DNA from: Azospirillum lipoferum
GTDB taxonomy: Bacteria > Pseudomonadota > Alphaproteobacteria > Azospirillales > Azospirillaceae
Assembly: GCF_024170005.1 (NCBI RefSeq)
Contig: NZ_JALJXJ010000004.1
Span: 186,001-250,000, forward strand
DNA: 64,000 nt
Direction: 5' to 3'
A model generated the notes under the pieces. The model had not been told where the DNA came from. It did no database searches and was given only the letters and a program-made list of their open reading frames with translations. How positions within the stretch are numbered: the stretch's first letter is position 1; each line of letters starts with the position of its first letter. Shown in pieces: positions 56,311 to 64,000 of this stretch. The translations under genes were made by a program, and so were the position numbers.

Positions 56311-57105
56311 TCAAACCGGATCGCCCGGCGCCGTGAAATAGCGCGGGTAGTCGCGGCGGATGTCGGCGACCGAGATCTGCAAATCGTCCAGATGGTCGTC
56401 CAGCGCCTTGATGGCGGCGGCGGGATCGTTGGCCGCCACCGCTTCGAGGATGGCGGCATGCTCCGCGATCACCTCGGCAATGCGGCCGCGCACCGGCAGG
56501 GTCAGCAGGCGGTAGCGGTCGATCTGCACCTTGGTCTGCTGGATCAGCGTCCAGAATCCGGGATAGCCGGCAATCTCCGCGATCAGCGCGTGGAACGACT
56601 CGTCGGCTTGGTGGAAACCTTCGTAATTGGCGGTTTCCTGCATCTCCCGCTGCAATTCCAGATTGGCGCGCAATGCCGCGATCTGGCTGCGGCTCGCCCG
56701 CGCCGCCGCATAGCGCACCGTCGCCTCCTCCAGCGCCTTGCGGATGGCGAAGGCCTCCGGCAGGGCGTCCAGCGGGATGCGCGACACGAAGGTGCCGGAC
56801 TGCGGGAAAATCTCGATCAGCCCTTCGTCGGCCAGCTTCAGCACCGCCTCGCGCACCGGCGTGCGGCTGACGCCGTAGGTTTCGGCGATCTGCTTTTCGG
56901 CGATGGCGTCGCCGGGTTTGCGCTTCAGCGAGACGATCTCCGCCCGCAGGTCACGGTAGATGCGCGACGCCACGGTCGCGGCGCGGCGCGGCGGACGCAC
57001 CGCCGGTGCCGGGGCCCCGGCACGGCGCACGGTTGCGGAGGCCAGGCCGCCCTCATCCTCTGTCGTCGCGACCTTCTTCACCGATGGCTCCATTCCGGCA
57101 GGCAT
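56311..57105 (-). CDS. GntR/FadR-family transcriptional regulator (copy 2)
   Basis: 264 residues. ASRIYRDLRAEIVSLKRKPGDAIAEKQIAETYGVSRTPVREAVLKLADEGLIEIFPQSGTFVSRI is almost the same as in the regulator at 52711, and the FCD domain also matches (ESFHALIAEIAGYPGFW; AEHAAILEAVAANDP). The two must be paralogues, placed as bookends of the kduI-kduD-kdgF block. It is divergent from uxaC, sharing a 292-base region with site D. ATG 57105 or 57093 may be used. Confidence 0.9.
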   Translation of the reverse strand: MPAGMEPSVKKVATTEDEGGLASATVRRAGAPAPAVRPPRRAATVASRIYRDLRAEIVSLKRKPGDAIAEKQIAETYGVSRTPVREAVLKLADEGLIEIFPQSGTFVSRIPLDALPEAFAIRKALEEATVRYAAARASRSQIAALRANLELQREMQETANYEGFHQADESFHALIAEIAGYPGFWTLIQQTKVQIDRYRLLTLPVRGRIAEVIAEHAAILEAVAANDPAAAIKALDDHLDDLQISVADIRRDYPRYFTAPGDPV

Positions 57106-57289
57106 ACAGATGTCGTGGGGCGGCGGTCCGCCACCCGCGAGATGTTCCTCATCCCCAGCAATCTACCCGCCCCTCTTCGTCAACGTCAAATCCATCGCCA
57201 GCCTCCTTTATGGAACAGGTGCGGCGACTGGGCGCAGCCTTCACGGGCATCGATGCCCGATCTGCGGAACGATTGGGCTTGCAATCAGA

Positions 57290-57303
57290 TCTGATATATT
57301 AAT
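57290..57303. promoter_or_regulatory. GntR operator candidate D (gntR2/uxaC)
   Basis: TCTGATATATTAAT matches ACTAATATATTAGT in 11 positions and runs into a perfect ATATTAATAT palindrome (57296-57305). It sits 95 bases before uxaC and 185 before the second GntR gene. Confidence 0.5.
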
Positions 57304-57397
57304 ATTATACGACCAGCCGGTAGGGACGGTCCCCCGCACGGACCCCGCCTTTTCCCCACCCTGCTTTTGCCCTTCTCTTGCAGCGTAGAGGCTTCCG

Positions 57398-58798
57398 ATG
57401 CTTCACCCCGACCGTCTTTTCCCGAGCGACCCGACGCAACGTGCCATCGCGCGCCGCCTGTACGGCGAAGTCGCCGCCCTGCCGATCGTCAGCCCGCACG
57501 GCCACACCGATCCGTCCTGGTTCGCGCAGAATGAGGCGTTCCCCGATCCGGCGAGCCTGTTCGTCAAGCCCGACCATTATGCATTCCGCATGCTCTACAG
57601 CCAGGGAATTCCGCTGGAGCAGCTGGGCGTTCCGCGCAAGGACGGCGGGGAGACCTCGACCGACTCGCGCGCCATCTGGCGCCTGCTGGCCTCCAACTGG
57701 CACCTGTTCCGCGGCACGCCGACCTCGATGTGGCTGACCCACGCCTTCGAGACGGTGTTCGGCGTCACCGAGCGCCTGAGCGCCGCCAGCGCCGACCGCA
57801 TCTACGACCAGATCGAAGAGTGCCTGCGCAAGCCGGAATTCCGTCCGCGCGCCCTGTTCGAGCGCTTCAACCTCGAAGTGCTGGCGACCACCGAATCGCC
57901 GCTCGACCCGCTGGTGCACCACAAGGCGATCCGCGAGAGCGGCTGGAAGGGCCGGGTCATCACCGCCTTCCGTCCCGACCCGGTCGTCGATCCGGAGTTC
58001 GAGGGCTTCCGCGACAACCTCGCCGAGCTGGGCCGCATCACCGGCAAGGACACCGCGACCTGGGACGGCTATCTCGCGGCACTCGCCGACCGCCGCCTCT
58101 ATTTCAAGAGCTATGGCGCCACCTCGACCGACCACGGCCACCCGACGGCGGCGACCGCCGATCTGCCGCGGGCCGAGGCCGAGAAGCTGTTCGACATCGT
58201 GCGGCGCGGCGGCGCCACGGCCAATGAGGCCGAGCTGTTCCGCGCCCAGATGCTGACCGAAATGGCGCGGATGAGCCTGGAGGACGGTCTGGTCATGCAG
58301 ATCCACCCCGGCAGCTTCCGCAACCACAACAACCTCGTGTTCGAGCGTTTCGGCCGCGACAAGGGTGCCGACATCCCGAGCGGCACCGAGTATGTGCGGG
58401 CGCTGAAGCCGCTGCTCGACCGCTTCGGCAACGAGCGCGACCTGACCATCATCCTGTTCACGCTGGATGAGGACAGCTATTCCCGCGAGCTGGCTCCGCT
58501 GGCCGGCCATTACCCGGCTCTGCGCGTCGGCCCGGCCTGGTGGTTCCACGACAGCCCCGAGGGCATGCGCCGTTACCGCGAGATGATCACGGAGACCGCC
58601 GGCTTCTACAACACGGTCGGCTTCAACGACGACACCCGCGCCTTCTGCTCGATCCCGGCCCGCCACGACGTGTCGCGCCGCGTCGATTGCAGCTTCCTCG
58701 CCCGTCTGGTCGCCGAGCACCGGCTGGAAGAGGACGAGGCCGCGGAACTGGCCGTCGACCTCGCCTACCGCCTCGCCAAGAACGCCTACAAGCTGTGA
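57398..58798 (+). CDS. uxaC: Uronate isomerase
   Basis: 466 residues, near the 470 of E. coli UxaC. LPIVSPHGHTDPSWFAQN near the N-terminus and TESPLDPLVHHKAI, QIHPGSFRNHNNLVFERFG and FNDDTRAFCSIPARHDVSRR mark the amidohydrolase-type fold. It isomerises D-glucuronate to fructuronate and D-galacturonate to tagaturonate. The reductases UxaB/UxuB are not in the window. A palindromic repeat pair separates it from uxaA. Confidence 0.95.
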   Translation: MLHPDRLFPSDPTQRAIARRLYGEVAALPIVSPHGHTDPSWFAQNEAFPDPASLFVKPDHYAFRMLYSQGIPLEQLGVPRKDGGETSTDSRAIWRLLASNWHLFRGTPTSMWLTHAFETVFGVTERLSAASADRIYDQIEECLRKPEFRPRALFERFNLEVLATTESPLDPLVHHKAIRESGWKGRVITAFRPDPVVDPEFEGFRDNLAELGRITGKDTATWDGYLAALADRRLYFKSYGATSTDHGHPTAATADLPRAEAEKLFDIVRRGGATANEAELFRAQMLTEMARMSLEDGLVMQIHPGSFRNHNNLVFERFGRDKGADIPSGTEYVRALKPLLDRFGNERDLTIILFTLDEDSYSRELAPLAGHYPALRVGPAWWFHDSPEGMRRYREMITETAGFYNTVGFNDDTRAFCSIPARHDVSRRVDCSFLARLVAEHRLEEDEAAELAVDLAYRLAKNAYKL

Positions 58799-58824
58799 TT
58801 GGTTGAGCTGTAACGCCCAGATCC

Positions 58825-58938
58825 CCCTCTCCCCCCCCGGGGAGAGGGTCGGGGTGAGGGGGATGCGCGGCATGGCTATCCCGAGAATCCTCGCTGTGCG
58901 TCCCCCTCACCCTAACCCTCTCCCCAGAGGGGAGAGGG
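58825..58938. repeat. Inverted pair of palindromic extragenic-type repeats between uxaC and uxaA
   Basis: Units at 58825-58862 and 58902-58938 are inverted copies of the same ~37-base palindromic repeat found inside paaH, separated by 39 bases. The GATGCGCGGC adjoining the left unit is also present next to the right unit of the paaH element (as its complement), so the family is longer than the GC-rich palindrome. It may block or modulate transcription between uxaC and uxaA. Confidence 0.87.
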
Positions 58939-58976
58939 AATATCACGTCTCCTTTGCGCCTCAAGGACATCTTCCC

Positions 58977-60512
58977 ATGGCATCGCTGACCATCCGCCTG
59001 CACCCCGCCGACAACGTCGTCGTCGCCGGCGCCGACCTGGAGCCCGGCACCATTCTGCCCGGCCCCACTGAGGACACTGGCGTCGCGACCACCGGACCGG
59101 TGCCGGCCGGGCACAAGGTCGCGGTGCGCGCCATCGCGCTGGGCGAACCGGTGCGCAAGTACAACCAGGTCATCGGCTTCGCCACCGCGGCGATCCAGCC
59201 GGGCGACCATGTCCACGTCCACAACATGGGCATGGGCAGTGATTTCGAGCGCGACTACGCCTTCGGCGCAGACGTCCACCCGGTCGAGCCGATCCCGGAG
59301 GCCGAGCGCGCCACCTTCCAGGGCATCGTTCGCCCGGATGGCCGCGTCGCCACCCGCAACTACATCGGCGTGCTGACCTCGGTGAACTGCTCCGCCACCG
59401 CGGCGCGGATGATCGCCGACCATTTCCGCGGGTCCGCCCTGGCCGCCTATCCCAACATCGACGGTGTCGTCGCCCTGACCCACGGCTATGGCTGCGGCAT
59501 GGCCGGCAGCGGCGAGGTGATGGACACCCTGCGCCGGACCATCGCCGGCTACGCCCGCCACCCCAACTTCGCCGCGGTGATCCTGCTCGGCCTCGGCTGC
59601 GAGGTGAACCAGATCGACAAGCTGATGGAGGCCACCGGCCTGGAGGAAGGCGCCCGCGTCATCCCCATCGGCATCCAGGACATGGGCGGCACCGCGGCGG
59701 CGGCCCGCGAGGGCATCCGCCGGATCGAGGCGCTGCTGCCGGAGATCAACGACGTCACCCGCCAGACCCTGCCGGCCAGCCACCTGACGCTGGCGCTGCA
59801 ATGCGGCGGCTCCGACGGCTATTCGGGGATCACCGCCAATCCGGCGCTGGGCTATGCCGTCGACCTGCTGGTCCGCAACGGCGGCACCGCCGTGCTGAGC
59901 GAGACGCCGGAGGTCTATGGCGCCGAGCATCTGCTGACCCGCCGCGCCGTCCGCCGCGAGGTGGGCGAGGCGCTGGTCGAGCGGATCGGCTGGTGGGAGG
60001 AGTACACCAGCCGCACCGGCGGCGAGATGAACAACAACCCGTCGCCCGGCAACAAGAAGGGTGGCCTGACCACCATCCTGGAGAAGTCGCTGGGCGCGGT
60101 CGCCAAGGGCGGCACCACCCCTATGACCGCCGTCTACCGCTATGCCGAGCCGATCACCGACAAGGGCTTCGTCTTCATGGACACCCCCGGCTACGACCCG
60201 GTGTCGGCGACCGGACAGGTGGCGGGCGGCGCCAACGTGCTGTGCTTCACCACCGGCCGCGGTTCGGTGTTCGGCTGCAAGCCGACGCCCAGCCTGAAGC
60301 TGGCGACCAACAGCACGCTGTTCCGTCGGATGCCGGACGACATGGACATCGATTGCGGCGCCATCGCCACCGGCGACGCCTCCATCGAGGAGGTCGGCCG
60401 CGCCATCTTCCAGCTGGTGCTCGACACCGCGTCGGGCCGCAAGACCAAGAGCGAGGAACTCGGCGTCGGCGCCGACGAATTCGCCCCTTGGCAGATGGGA
60501 GCGGTTATGTAA
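58977..60512 (+). CDS. uxaA: Altronate dehydratase
   Basis: 511 residues. The N-terminal SAF domain (about 1-95, RLHPADNVVVAGADLEPGTIL) is joined to the UxaA/GarD C-terminal domain with GYGCGMAGSGEVMDTLRRTIAGYARHPNFAAVILLGLGCE, CGGSDGYSGITANPALGYAVD and NNNPSPGNKKGGLTTILEKSLGA. It dehydrates altronate to KDG; GarD-like galactarate dehydratase is the alternative, but uxaC next door favours UxaA. I chose ATG 58977: the longer open frame from 58803 only translates the repeat elements. A small TAAGGGG/CCCCTTA hairpin surrounds its stop. Confidence 0.92.
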   Translation: MASLTIRLHPADNVVVAGADLEPGTILPGPTEDTGVATTGPVPAGHKVAVRAIALGEPVRKYNQVIGFATAAIQPGDHVHVHNMGMGSDFERDYAFGADVHPVEPIPEAERATFQGIVRPDGRVATRNYIGVLTSVNCSATAARMIADHFRGSALAAYPNIDGVVALTHGYGCGMAGSGEVMDTLRRTIAGYARHPNFAAVILLGLGCEVNQIDKLMEATGLEEGARVIPIGIQDMGGTAAAAREGIRRIEALLPEINDVTRQTLPASHLTLALQCGGSDGYSGITANPALGYAVDLLVRNGGTAVLSETPEVYGAEHLLTRRAVRREVGEALVERIGWWEEYTSRTGGEMNNNPSPGNKKGGLTTILEKSLGAVAKGGTTPMTAVYRYAEPITDKGFVFMDTPGYDPVSATGQVAGGANVLCFTTGRGSVFGCKPTPSLKLATNSTLFRRMPDDMDIDCGAIATGDASIEEVGRAIFQLVLDTASGRKTKSEELGVGADEFAPWQMGAVM

Positions 60513-60554
60513 GGGGTCCGCCCCCTTATCGAAAACCGTTGAAGAGCCGGCGCC

Positions 60555-61541
60555 ATGCCCGACAGTTCCACCTCCCGCACCGATACCGGTCCCGAGCCGG
60601 TCAACGCGCCGCAGACCCCGATCCAGCCGACGGTCAGTCCGAAGGCTGTGTCGGGCTCCAAGGGTACGGAGCCGATGCGGGCGATCCTGCTGGTGGTGCT
60701 GGCGGTGGCCTGCCTGTCCTGCTCCGACGCCACGGCGAAATATCTCGGCCGCACCCTGCCGCCGGCCGAGATCGCCTGGATGCGCTATGTCGTCTTCACG
60801 GCATTGGTGATGCCGCTGGCGCTGCGCGGCGGCTCGCTGAGCGTGCTGAAGACGACGCGGCCGGGGCTTCAGGTGGTGCGCGGCCTGGGCATGCTGGGCT
60901 CGGCCCTGTTCTTCATCATGGCGATGCAGCATCTGCCGCTGGCCGAGGCCGCAGCGATCAGCTTCGTCTCCCCCGTTTTCGTCACCGTGCTGTCGATCCT
61001 GCTGTTGGCCGAGAAGGTCGGCATCCGCCGCTGGGTGGCGCTGCTGGTCGGGTTGGCCGGCGTGCTGATCGTCATCCGGCCGGGGGAGGACGGCTTCCAG
61101 CCCGCCTCGCTGCTGCCGATCCTGACTGCCTTCAGCTGGGCCTTGGGGTTGGTGGTGACGCGCAGGATGACGGTGCAGGAAAACCCGCTGACCACCATGG
61201 TGTGGAGCGCGCTCACCGGCCTGATCGTGCTGACGGCGCTGCTTCCCCTGCACGCGGCATGGCCGACGCCGTGGGAGATGCTGCTGGGGGCCTTCATCGG
61301 GCTGGTCTACACCCTGTCGCAATGGCTGCTGATCCTGGCCTACCGCCAGGGCGAGGCATCGGTGCTGGCGCCCTTCACCTATGTCCAGCTGATCTGGTCC
61401 ACGGCGCTGGGATACCTCGTCTTCGGCGCGGTGCCCGACCATTGGACCTTCGTCGGCACCGGCGTGATCATCGCCAGCGGCCTCTACACTGCGCACCGCG
61501 AACGGATGCGGGCACGGGAACGCCGCTTGGCGGCGGCATGA
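60555..61541 (+). CDS. EamA/DMT-family transporter in the uronate operon
   Basis: 328 residues: a ~40-residue polar N-terminus, then ten membrane segments in two EamA repeats (AILLVVLAVACLSCSDATAKYLGRTLPPAEIAWMRYV; LLPILTAFSWALGLVVTRRM). It lies 42 bases after uxaA and 43 before kdgK, which makes it part of the catabolic operon. DMT proteins move metabolites in either direction; a uronate or KDG transporter role is an inference from position. Confidence 0.88.
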   Translation: MPDSSTSRTDTGPEPVNAPQTPIQPTVSPKAVSGSKGTEPMRAILLVVLAVACLSCSDATAKYLGRTLPPAEIAWMRYVVFTALVMPLALRGGSLSVLKTTRPGLQVVRGLGMLGSALFFIMAMQHLPLAEAAAISFVSPVFVTVLSILLLAEKVGIRRWVALLVGLAGVLIVIRPGEDGFQPASLLPILTAFSWALGLVVTRRMTVQENPLTTMVWSALTGLIVLTALLPLHAAWPTPWEMLLGAFIGLVYTLSQWLLILAYRQGEASVLAPFTYVQLIWSTALGYLVFGAVPDHWTFVGTGVIIASGLYTAHRERMRARERRLAAA

Positions 61542-61584
61542 ATAAGGTTTCGCCGGGGCGATCCCCGGCTTGTGGAGAAGAAGC

Positions 61585-62505
61585 ATGACCGACACGCCCA
61601 ACCGCGTCGCCGCGCTCGGCGAATGCATGATCGAGATGTTCCGGCGGCCGGACGGGTCGCTGACCATGGGGTTCGGCGGCGATACGCTGAACACCGCGGT
61701 CTATCTGGCGCGTCTGGGCACGCCGGTCGACTATGTCACCGCTCTCGGCGATGACAGCATCAGCGACGACATGGTGGCGGCCTGGGCGGCCGAGGGCGTC
61801 GGCACCGGCCACGTCCTGCGCGTGCCGAACCGCCTGCCCGGCCTCTACCTGATCGAAACCGATGCCAGTGGCGAGCGCCGCTTCCTCTACTGGCGCGACC
61901 GGGCGCCTGCGCGCGAGCTGTTCGCCCTGCCCCAGACGCCGGAACTGTCCAAGGCGCTGGAGGGCTACGGCATCGTCTATCTGTCCGGCATCAGCATCGC
62001 CATCCTGGGCGAACAGGGCCGCGAGCGGCTGTTCGAGCTGCTGGAGCGGGTCCGCGCGCGCGGCGGCAAGGTCGCCTTCGACACCAACTGGCGTCCGCGC
62101 CTGTGGCCGGACCTTGAAACCGCCCGCGCCGCCTTCGACCGCATGCTGCGGCTGACCGACATCGCGCTGCCCGGCGTCACCGACCTGCGCGACCTCTATG
62201 GCGACGCCGATGCCGACGCCGTTCTGGCCCGCGTCCGGAAGGCCGGCGTCGCCGAGATCGTCCTGAAGCTGGAACAGCCCGGTTGCGTGGTGATCGAGAA
62301 TGGCGAGGCCGTCGAGGTGCCGGCCCAGAAGGTCGCCACGGTGGTCGACACCACGGCGGCCGGCGACAGCTTCAGCGCCGGCTATCTGGCCGCCCGCCTG
62401 CGCGGCGAGGGTCCGGCCGACGCCGCCCGTGCCGCCCACAAGCTGGCCGCCGCCGTCATCCAGCACCGCGGCGCCATCATCCCGCGCGACGCCATGCCGG
62501 CCTGA
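61585..62505 (+). CDS. kdgK: 2-dehydro-3-deoxygluconokinase
   Basis: 306-residue PfkB-family kinase. ECMIEMFRRPDGSLTMGFGGDTLNTAVYLARLG is the substrate-binding opening, and VDTTAAGDSFSAGYLAARL carries the catalytic Asp (AAGD variant of GAGD). It phosphorylates KDG to KDPG, the meeting point of the KduID and UxaCA branches. The KDPG aldolase is not in the window. Short gap to the DMT gene; convergent with bdcR. Confidence 0.94.
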   Translation: MTDTPNRVAALGECMIEMFRRPDGSLTMGFGGDTLNTAVYLARLGTPVDYVTALGDDSISDDMVAAWAAEGVGTGHVLRVPNRLPGLYLIETDASGERRFLYWRDRAPARELFALPQTPELSKALEGYGIVYLSGISIAILGEQGRERLFELLERVRARGGKVAFDTNWRPRLWPDLETARAAFDRMLRLTDIALPGVTDLRDLYGDADADAVLARVRKAGVAEIVLKLEQPGCVVIENGEAVEVPAQKVATVVDTTAAGDSFSAGYLAARLRGEGPADAARAAHKLAAAVIQHRGAIIPRDAMPA

Positions 62506-62527
62506 GCACCGGTTTCAAGCCGACACA

Positions 62528-63139
62528 TCAGCCTTCCGCCAGTTCGCGGCGGAAGGCGCGGCCCGCCATCTGCGCGACAACGGTGAGCGCCGCCTCGTCG
62601 GCACCGTCGCGCGCCGCCGCAGACATCCCCTTCATCGCGATCGCCACGAAGTCCGCCAGCGCGTCGGCCCGTTCCGGCGCCTCTCCGGCGATGAAGTCCC
62701 GGATCGCCGCCACACCGGCCTTCCTCATCACCTCGGCCAGCGCGCAGGCCTCCGGGTCGGCGCTGTTGCGCGCGCCGTCGAGCACGAGGCAGCCGGCCAC
62801 CCCGTTTCGCTCCGGATAGAGCTGCGCCGCCAGCAGCAGCGTGCGCTCGATCACCTCGGCCACGCCACCGCCCTCGGCCTGCGCACGCGCGAAGATGTTC
62901 GCCTCACCCGACGCATAGCGCCGGAGCGCCCGCTCGAACAGCCCGGCCTTGCTGCCGAAGGCCGCATAGAAGCTCGGCGGCTTGATTCCCAACTCCGCCC
63001 CCAACTCGGCAACGCCCACGGCGTCGTAGCCGCGCGCATGGAACAGCCTCATCGCGGTTTCGACCGCCTCGTCCATGTCGAAGGACCGTCGCCGTCCCCG
63101 CGATCCGGTCCTGGATTCGGGCAAATCTGTAGCGATCAC
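62528..63139 (-). CDS. bdcR: TetR-family regulator BdcR
   Basis: 203 residues. The HTH (DEAVETAMRLFHARGYDAVGVAELGAELGIKPPSFYAAFGSKAGLFERALRRY) closely resembles E. coli BdcR (YjgJ), as does GVAGCLVLDGAR. It is divergent from bdcA as in E. coli. I chose GTG 63139: AAGGAG stands 9 bases before it and the frame upstream lacks TetR character. The operator-like palindrome at 63130-63141 covers its start codon, so it probably represses itself. Confidence 0.88.
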   Translation of the reverse strand: MIATDLPESRTGSRGRRRSFDMDEAVETAMRLFHARGYDAVGVAELGAELGIKPPSFYAAFGSKAGLFERALRRYASGEANIFARAQAEGGGVAEVIERTLLLAAQLYPERNGVAGCLVLDGARNSADPEACALAEVMRKAGVAAIRDFIAGEAPERADALADFVAIAMKGMSAAARDGADEAALTVVAQMAGRAFRRELAEG

Positions 63140-63141
63140 TA
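63130..63141. promoter_or_regulatory. BdcR operator candidate 1
   Basis: TAGCGATCACTA, a near-palindrome around GATC, covering the bdcR start codon. An identical 12-mer lies exactly 50 bases away before bdcA, and the match continues into ATTTTCTC after one base. Confidence 0.62.
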
Positions 63142-63179
63142 TATTTTCTCCTTGCACAAACCCTCCACCTCCATTTATA

Positions 63180-63191
63180 TAGCGATCACTA
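63180..63191. promoter_or_regulatory. BdcR operator candidate 2
   Basis: The second TAGCGATCACTA, 22 bases before the bdcA ATG. The two form a direct repeat of 21 bases with one difference. Confidence 0.62.
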
Positions 63192-63212
63192 CATTTTCTC
63201 AAGGAGCACATC

Positions 63213-63926
63213 ATGGGTGAGTTCACCGGCCGCAAGATCCTGGTCCTCGGCGGCAGCCGCGGCATCGGCAAGGCCATCGTCCGCCGCTTCGCCAAGGCCG
63301 GCGGCGCGGTCGCCTTCACCTATGCCGGGTCGAAGGACGCCGCAGAGGCGCTTGCCGCCGAAACCGGTGCTGAGGCCATCCGCACCGACAGCGCCGACCG
63401 CAACGCCCTGATCGCGACGGTGGCAGACCGCGGCGCGCTGGACGTGCTGGTCGTCAATGCCGGCACGGCGATCCTGGGCGATCCGCTGACCTTCGACCCC
63501 GACGCCGTCGACCGCATGATCGACATCAACGTCCGGGCGCCCTACCACGCGGCGGTCGAAGCGGCCCGGCGCATGAACGACGGCGGGCGCATCATCGTCA
63601 TCGGTTCGGTCAACGGCGACCGCATGCCCTTCGCCGGCGGGGCCGCCTATGCCCTGACCAAGGCGGCAGTACAAGGCATGGTGCGCGGCCTCGCCCGCGA
63701 TTTCGGCGACCGCGGCATCACCGTGAACGCGATCCAGCCGGGTCCGACCCATAGCGACATGAACCCGGCCGACGGCCCGATGGCGCCCGCCATGCACAGC
63801 TTCATGGCGATCAAGCGCCACATCGACGCCGACGAGGTCGCCGAACTGACCGCCTATGTCGCCGGTCCGCATGCCGCGATGATCACCGGCTCGTTCCAGA
63901 CCATCGACGGCGGCTTCGGCGCCTGA
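63213..63926 (+). CDS. bdcA: c-di-GMP-binding biofilm dispersal protein BdcA
   Basis: 237-residue short-chain dehydrogenase fold: MGEFTGRKILVLGGSRGIGKAIVRRFAKAGG, VVNAG, IIVIGSVNGDRMPFAGGAAYALTKAAVQGMVRGLARDFGDRGITVNAIQPGPT and TGSFQTIDGGFGA. It is very close in sequence and length to E. coli BdcA (YjgI), which lowers free c-di-GMP by binding it. The SDR catalytic Tyr and Lys are kept. AAGGAG precedes ATG 63213. Confidence 0.9.
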   Translation: MGEFTGRKILVLGGSRGIGKAIVRRFAKAGGAVAFTYAGSKDAAEALAAETGAEAIRTDSADRNALIATVADRGALDVLVVNAGTAILGDPLTFDPDAVDRMIDINVRAPYHAAVEAARRMNDGGRIIVIGSVNGDRMPFAGGAAYALTKAAVQGMVRGLARDFGDRGITVNAIQPGPTHSDMNPADGPMAPAMHSFMAIKRHIDADEVAELTAYVAGPHAAMITGSFQTIDGGFGA

Positions 63927-63957
63927 CGCCAAGCATTCGAAAACAAGCCTTTGAAAA

Positions 63958-63984
63958 AGCGGGGGACGGATGTTGTCCCCCGCT
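63958..63984 (+). terminator. Intrinsic terminator of bdcA
   Basis: AGCGGGGGAC and GTCCCCCGCT, a perfect 10-bp stem with a 7-base loop, followed by CTTCTATTTCT. It begins 32 bases after the bdcA stop and is the best terminator in the window. Confidence 0.78.
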
Positions 63985-64000
63985 CTTCTATTTCTGCTGA

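Noticed and set aside
52711..57105. The kdu/uxa region as a composite transposon flanked by the gntR duplicates
   Set aside because: The two gntR copies have diverged, lie inside rather than outside the whole cluster, and no transposase or terminal repeats were seen.
58803..58976. Extended N-terminus of UxaA
   Set aside because: It would only translate the palindromic repeats; UxaA proteins begin at the SAF domain, which starts at 58977.

Overview
The window is about 64 kb of very GC-rich DNA with densely packed genes, ATGA or TGATG gene overlaps, many hybrid sensor kinases, chemoreceptors with c-di-GMP links and a full phenylacetate operon. This fits an alphaproteobacterium of the Rhodospirillales, most probably Azospirillum or a close relative; the assignment is an inference from protein resemblance and style. 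No rRNA, tRNA, CRISPR array, prophage or insertion sequence was seen.

Layout. 1-1.3 kb: ECF sigma factor (cut by the left edge) with a ChrR-type zinc/cupin anti-sigma factor. 1.4-11.5 kb: a signalling island with a PilZ-tailed chemoreceptor, a hybrid histidine kinase with Hpt, a translationally coupled degenerate kinase/pseudo-receiver, a LuxR-type response regulator and, divergently, a single-domain receiver overlapping an HD-GYP response regulator. 11.5-19.7 kb: envelope and small proteins, gamma-glutamyltranspeptidase, a DUF2892 protein behind a general-stress (EcfG-type) promoter, another hybrid kinase, an EamA exporter, an NTF2-like secreted protein and a lipoprotein. 19.8-31 kb: dnaE, a DUF429 protein, a DUF1624 membrane protein, a MarR regulator, rimO, an HNH nuclease, small proteins, a soluble NIT-domain chemoreceptor and an OsmC protein. 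31.3-36.3 kb: a periplasmic binding protein in one operon with a hybrid kinase, then a Crp/Fnr regulator with an EcfG-type promoter. 36.6-47.7 kb: paaABCDE-paaN-paaG-paaH-paaI-paaJ-paaK. 47.7-52.6 kb: MarC protein and an ABC importer operon behind a good sigma-54 promoter. 52.7-62.5 kb: a hexuronate/pectin-monomer catabolic region (kduI, kduD, kdgF-like cupin, uxaC, uxaA, DMT transporter, kdgK, mgsA) flanked by two paralogous GntR/FadR regulators. 62.5-64 kb: the divergent bdcR-bdcA pair.

How they work together. The paa operon activates phenylacetate (PaaK), epoxidises the ring (PaaABCDE), rearranges it (PaaG), and handles opening and beta-oxidation (PaaN, PaaH, PaaJ), with PaaI as rescue thioesterase; no PaaF hydratase is present here. 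In the uronate region KdgF/KduI/KduD convert unsaturated uronate to KDG, UxaC/UxaA process galacturonate or glucuronate to KDG, and KdgK phosphorylates it. Four near-identical AT-rich palindromes sit before the two GntR genes, mgsA, kduI and uxaC, which makes a local regulon likely.

Best leads: the shared GntR operator that appears to include methylglyoxal synthase; a palindromic repeat pair that has supplied the last ~55 residues of PaaH; the pseudo-kinase/pseudo-receiver inside the signalling island; the binding-protein/kinase operon; and the three c-di-GMP-linked loci (PilZ chemoreceptor, HD-GYP, BdcA).
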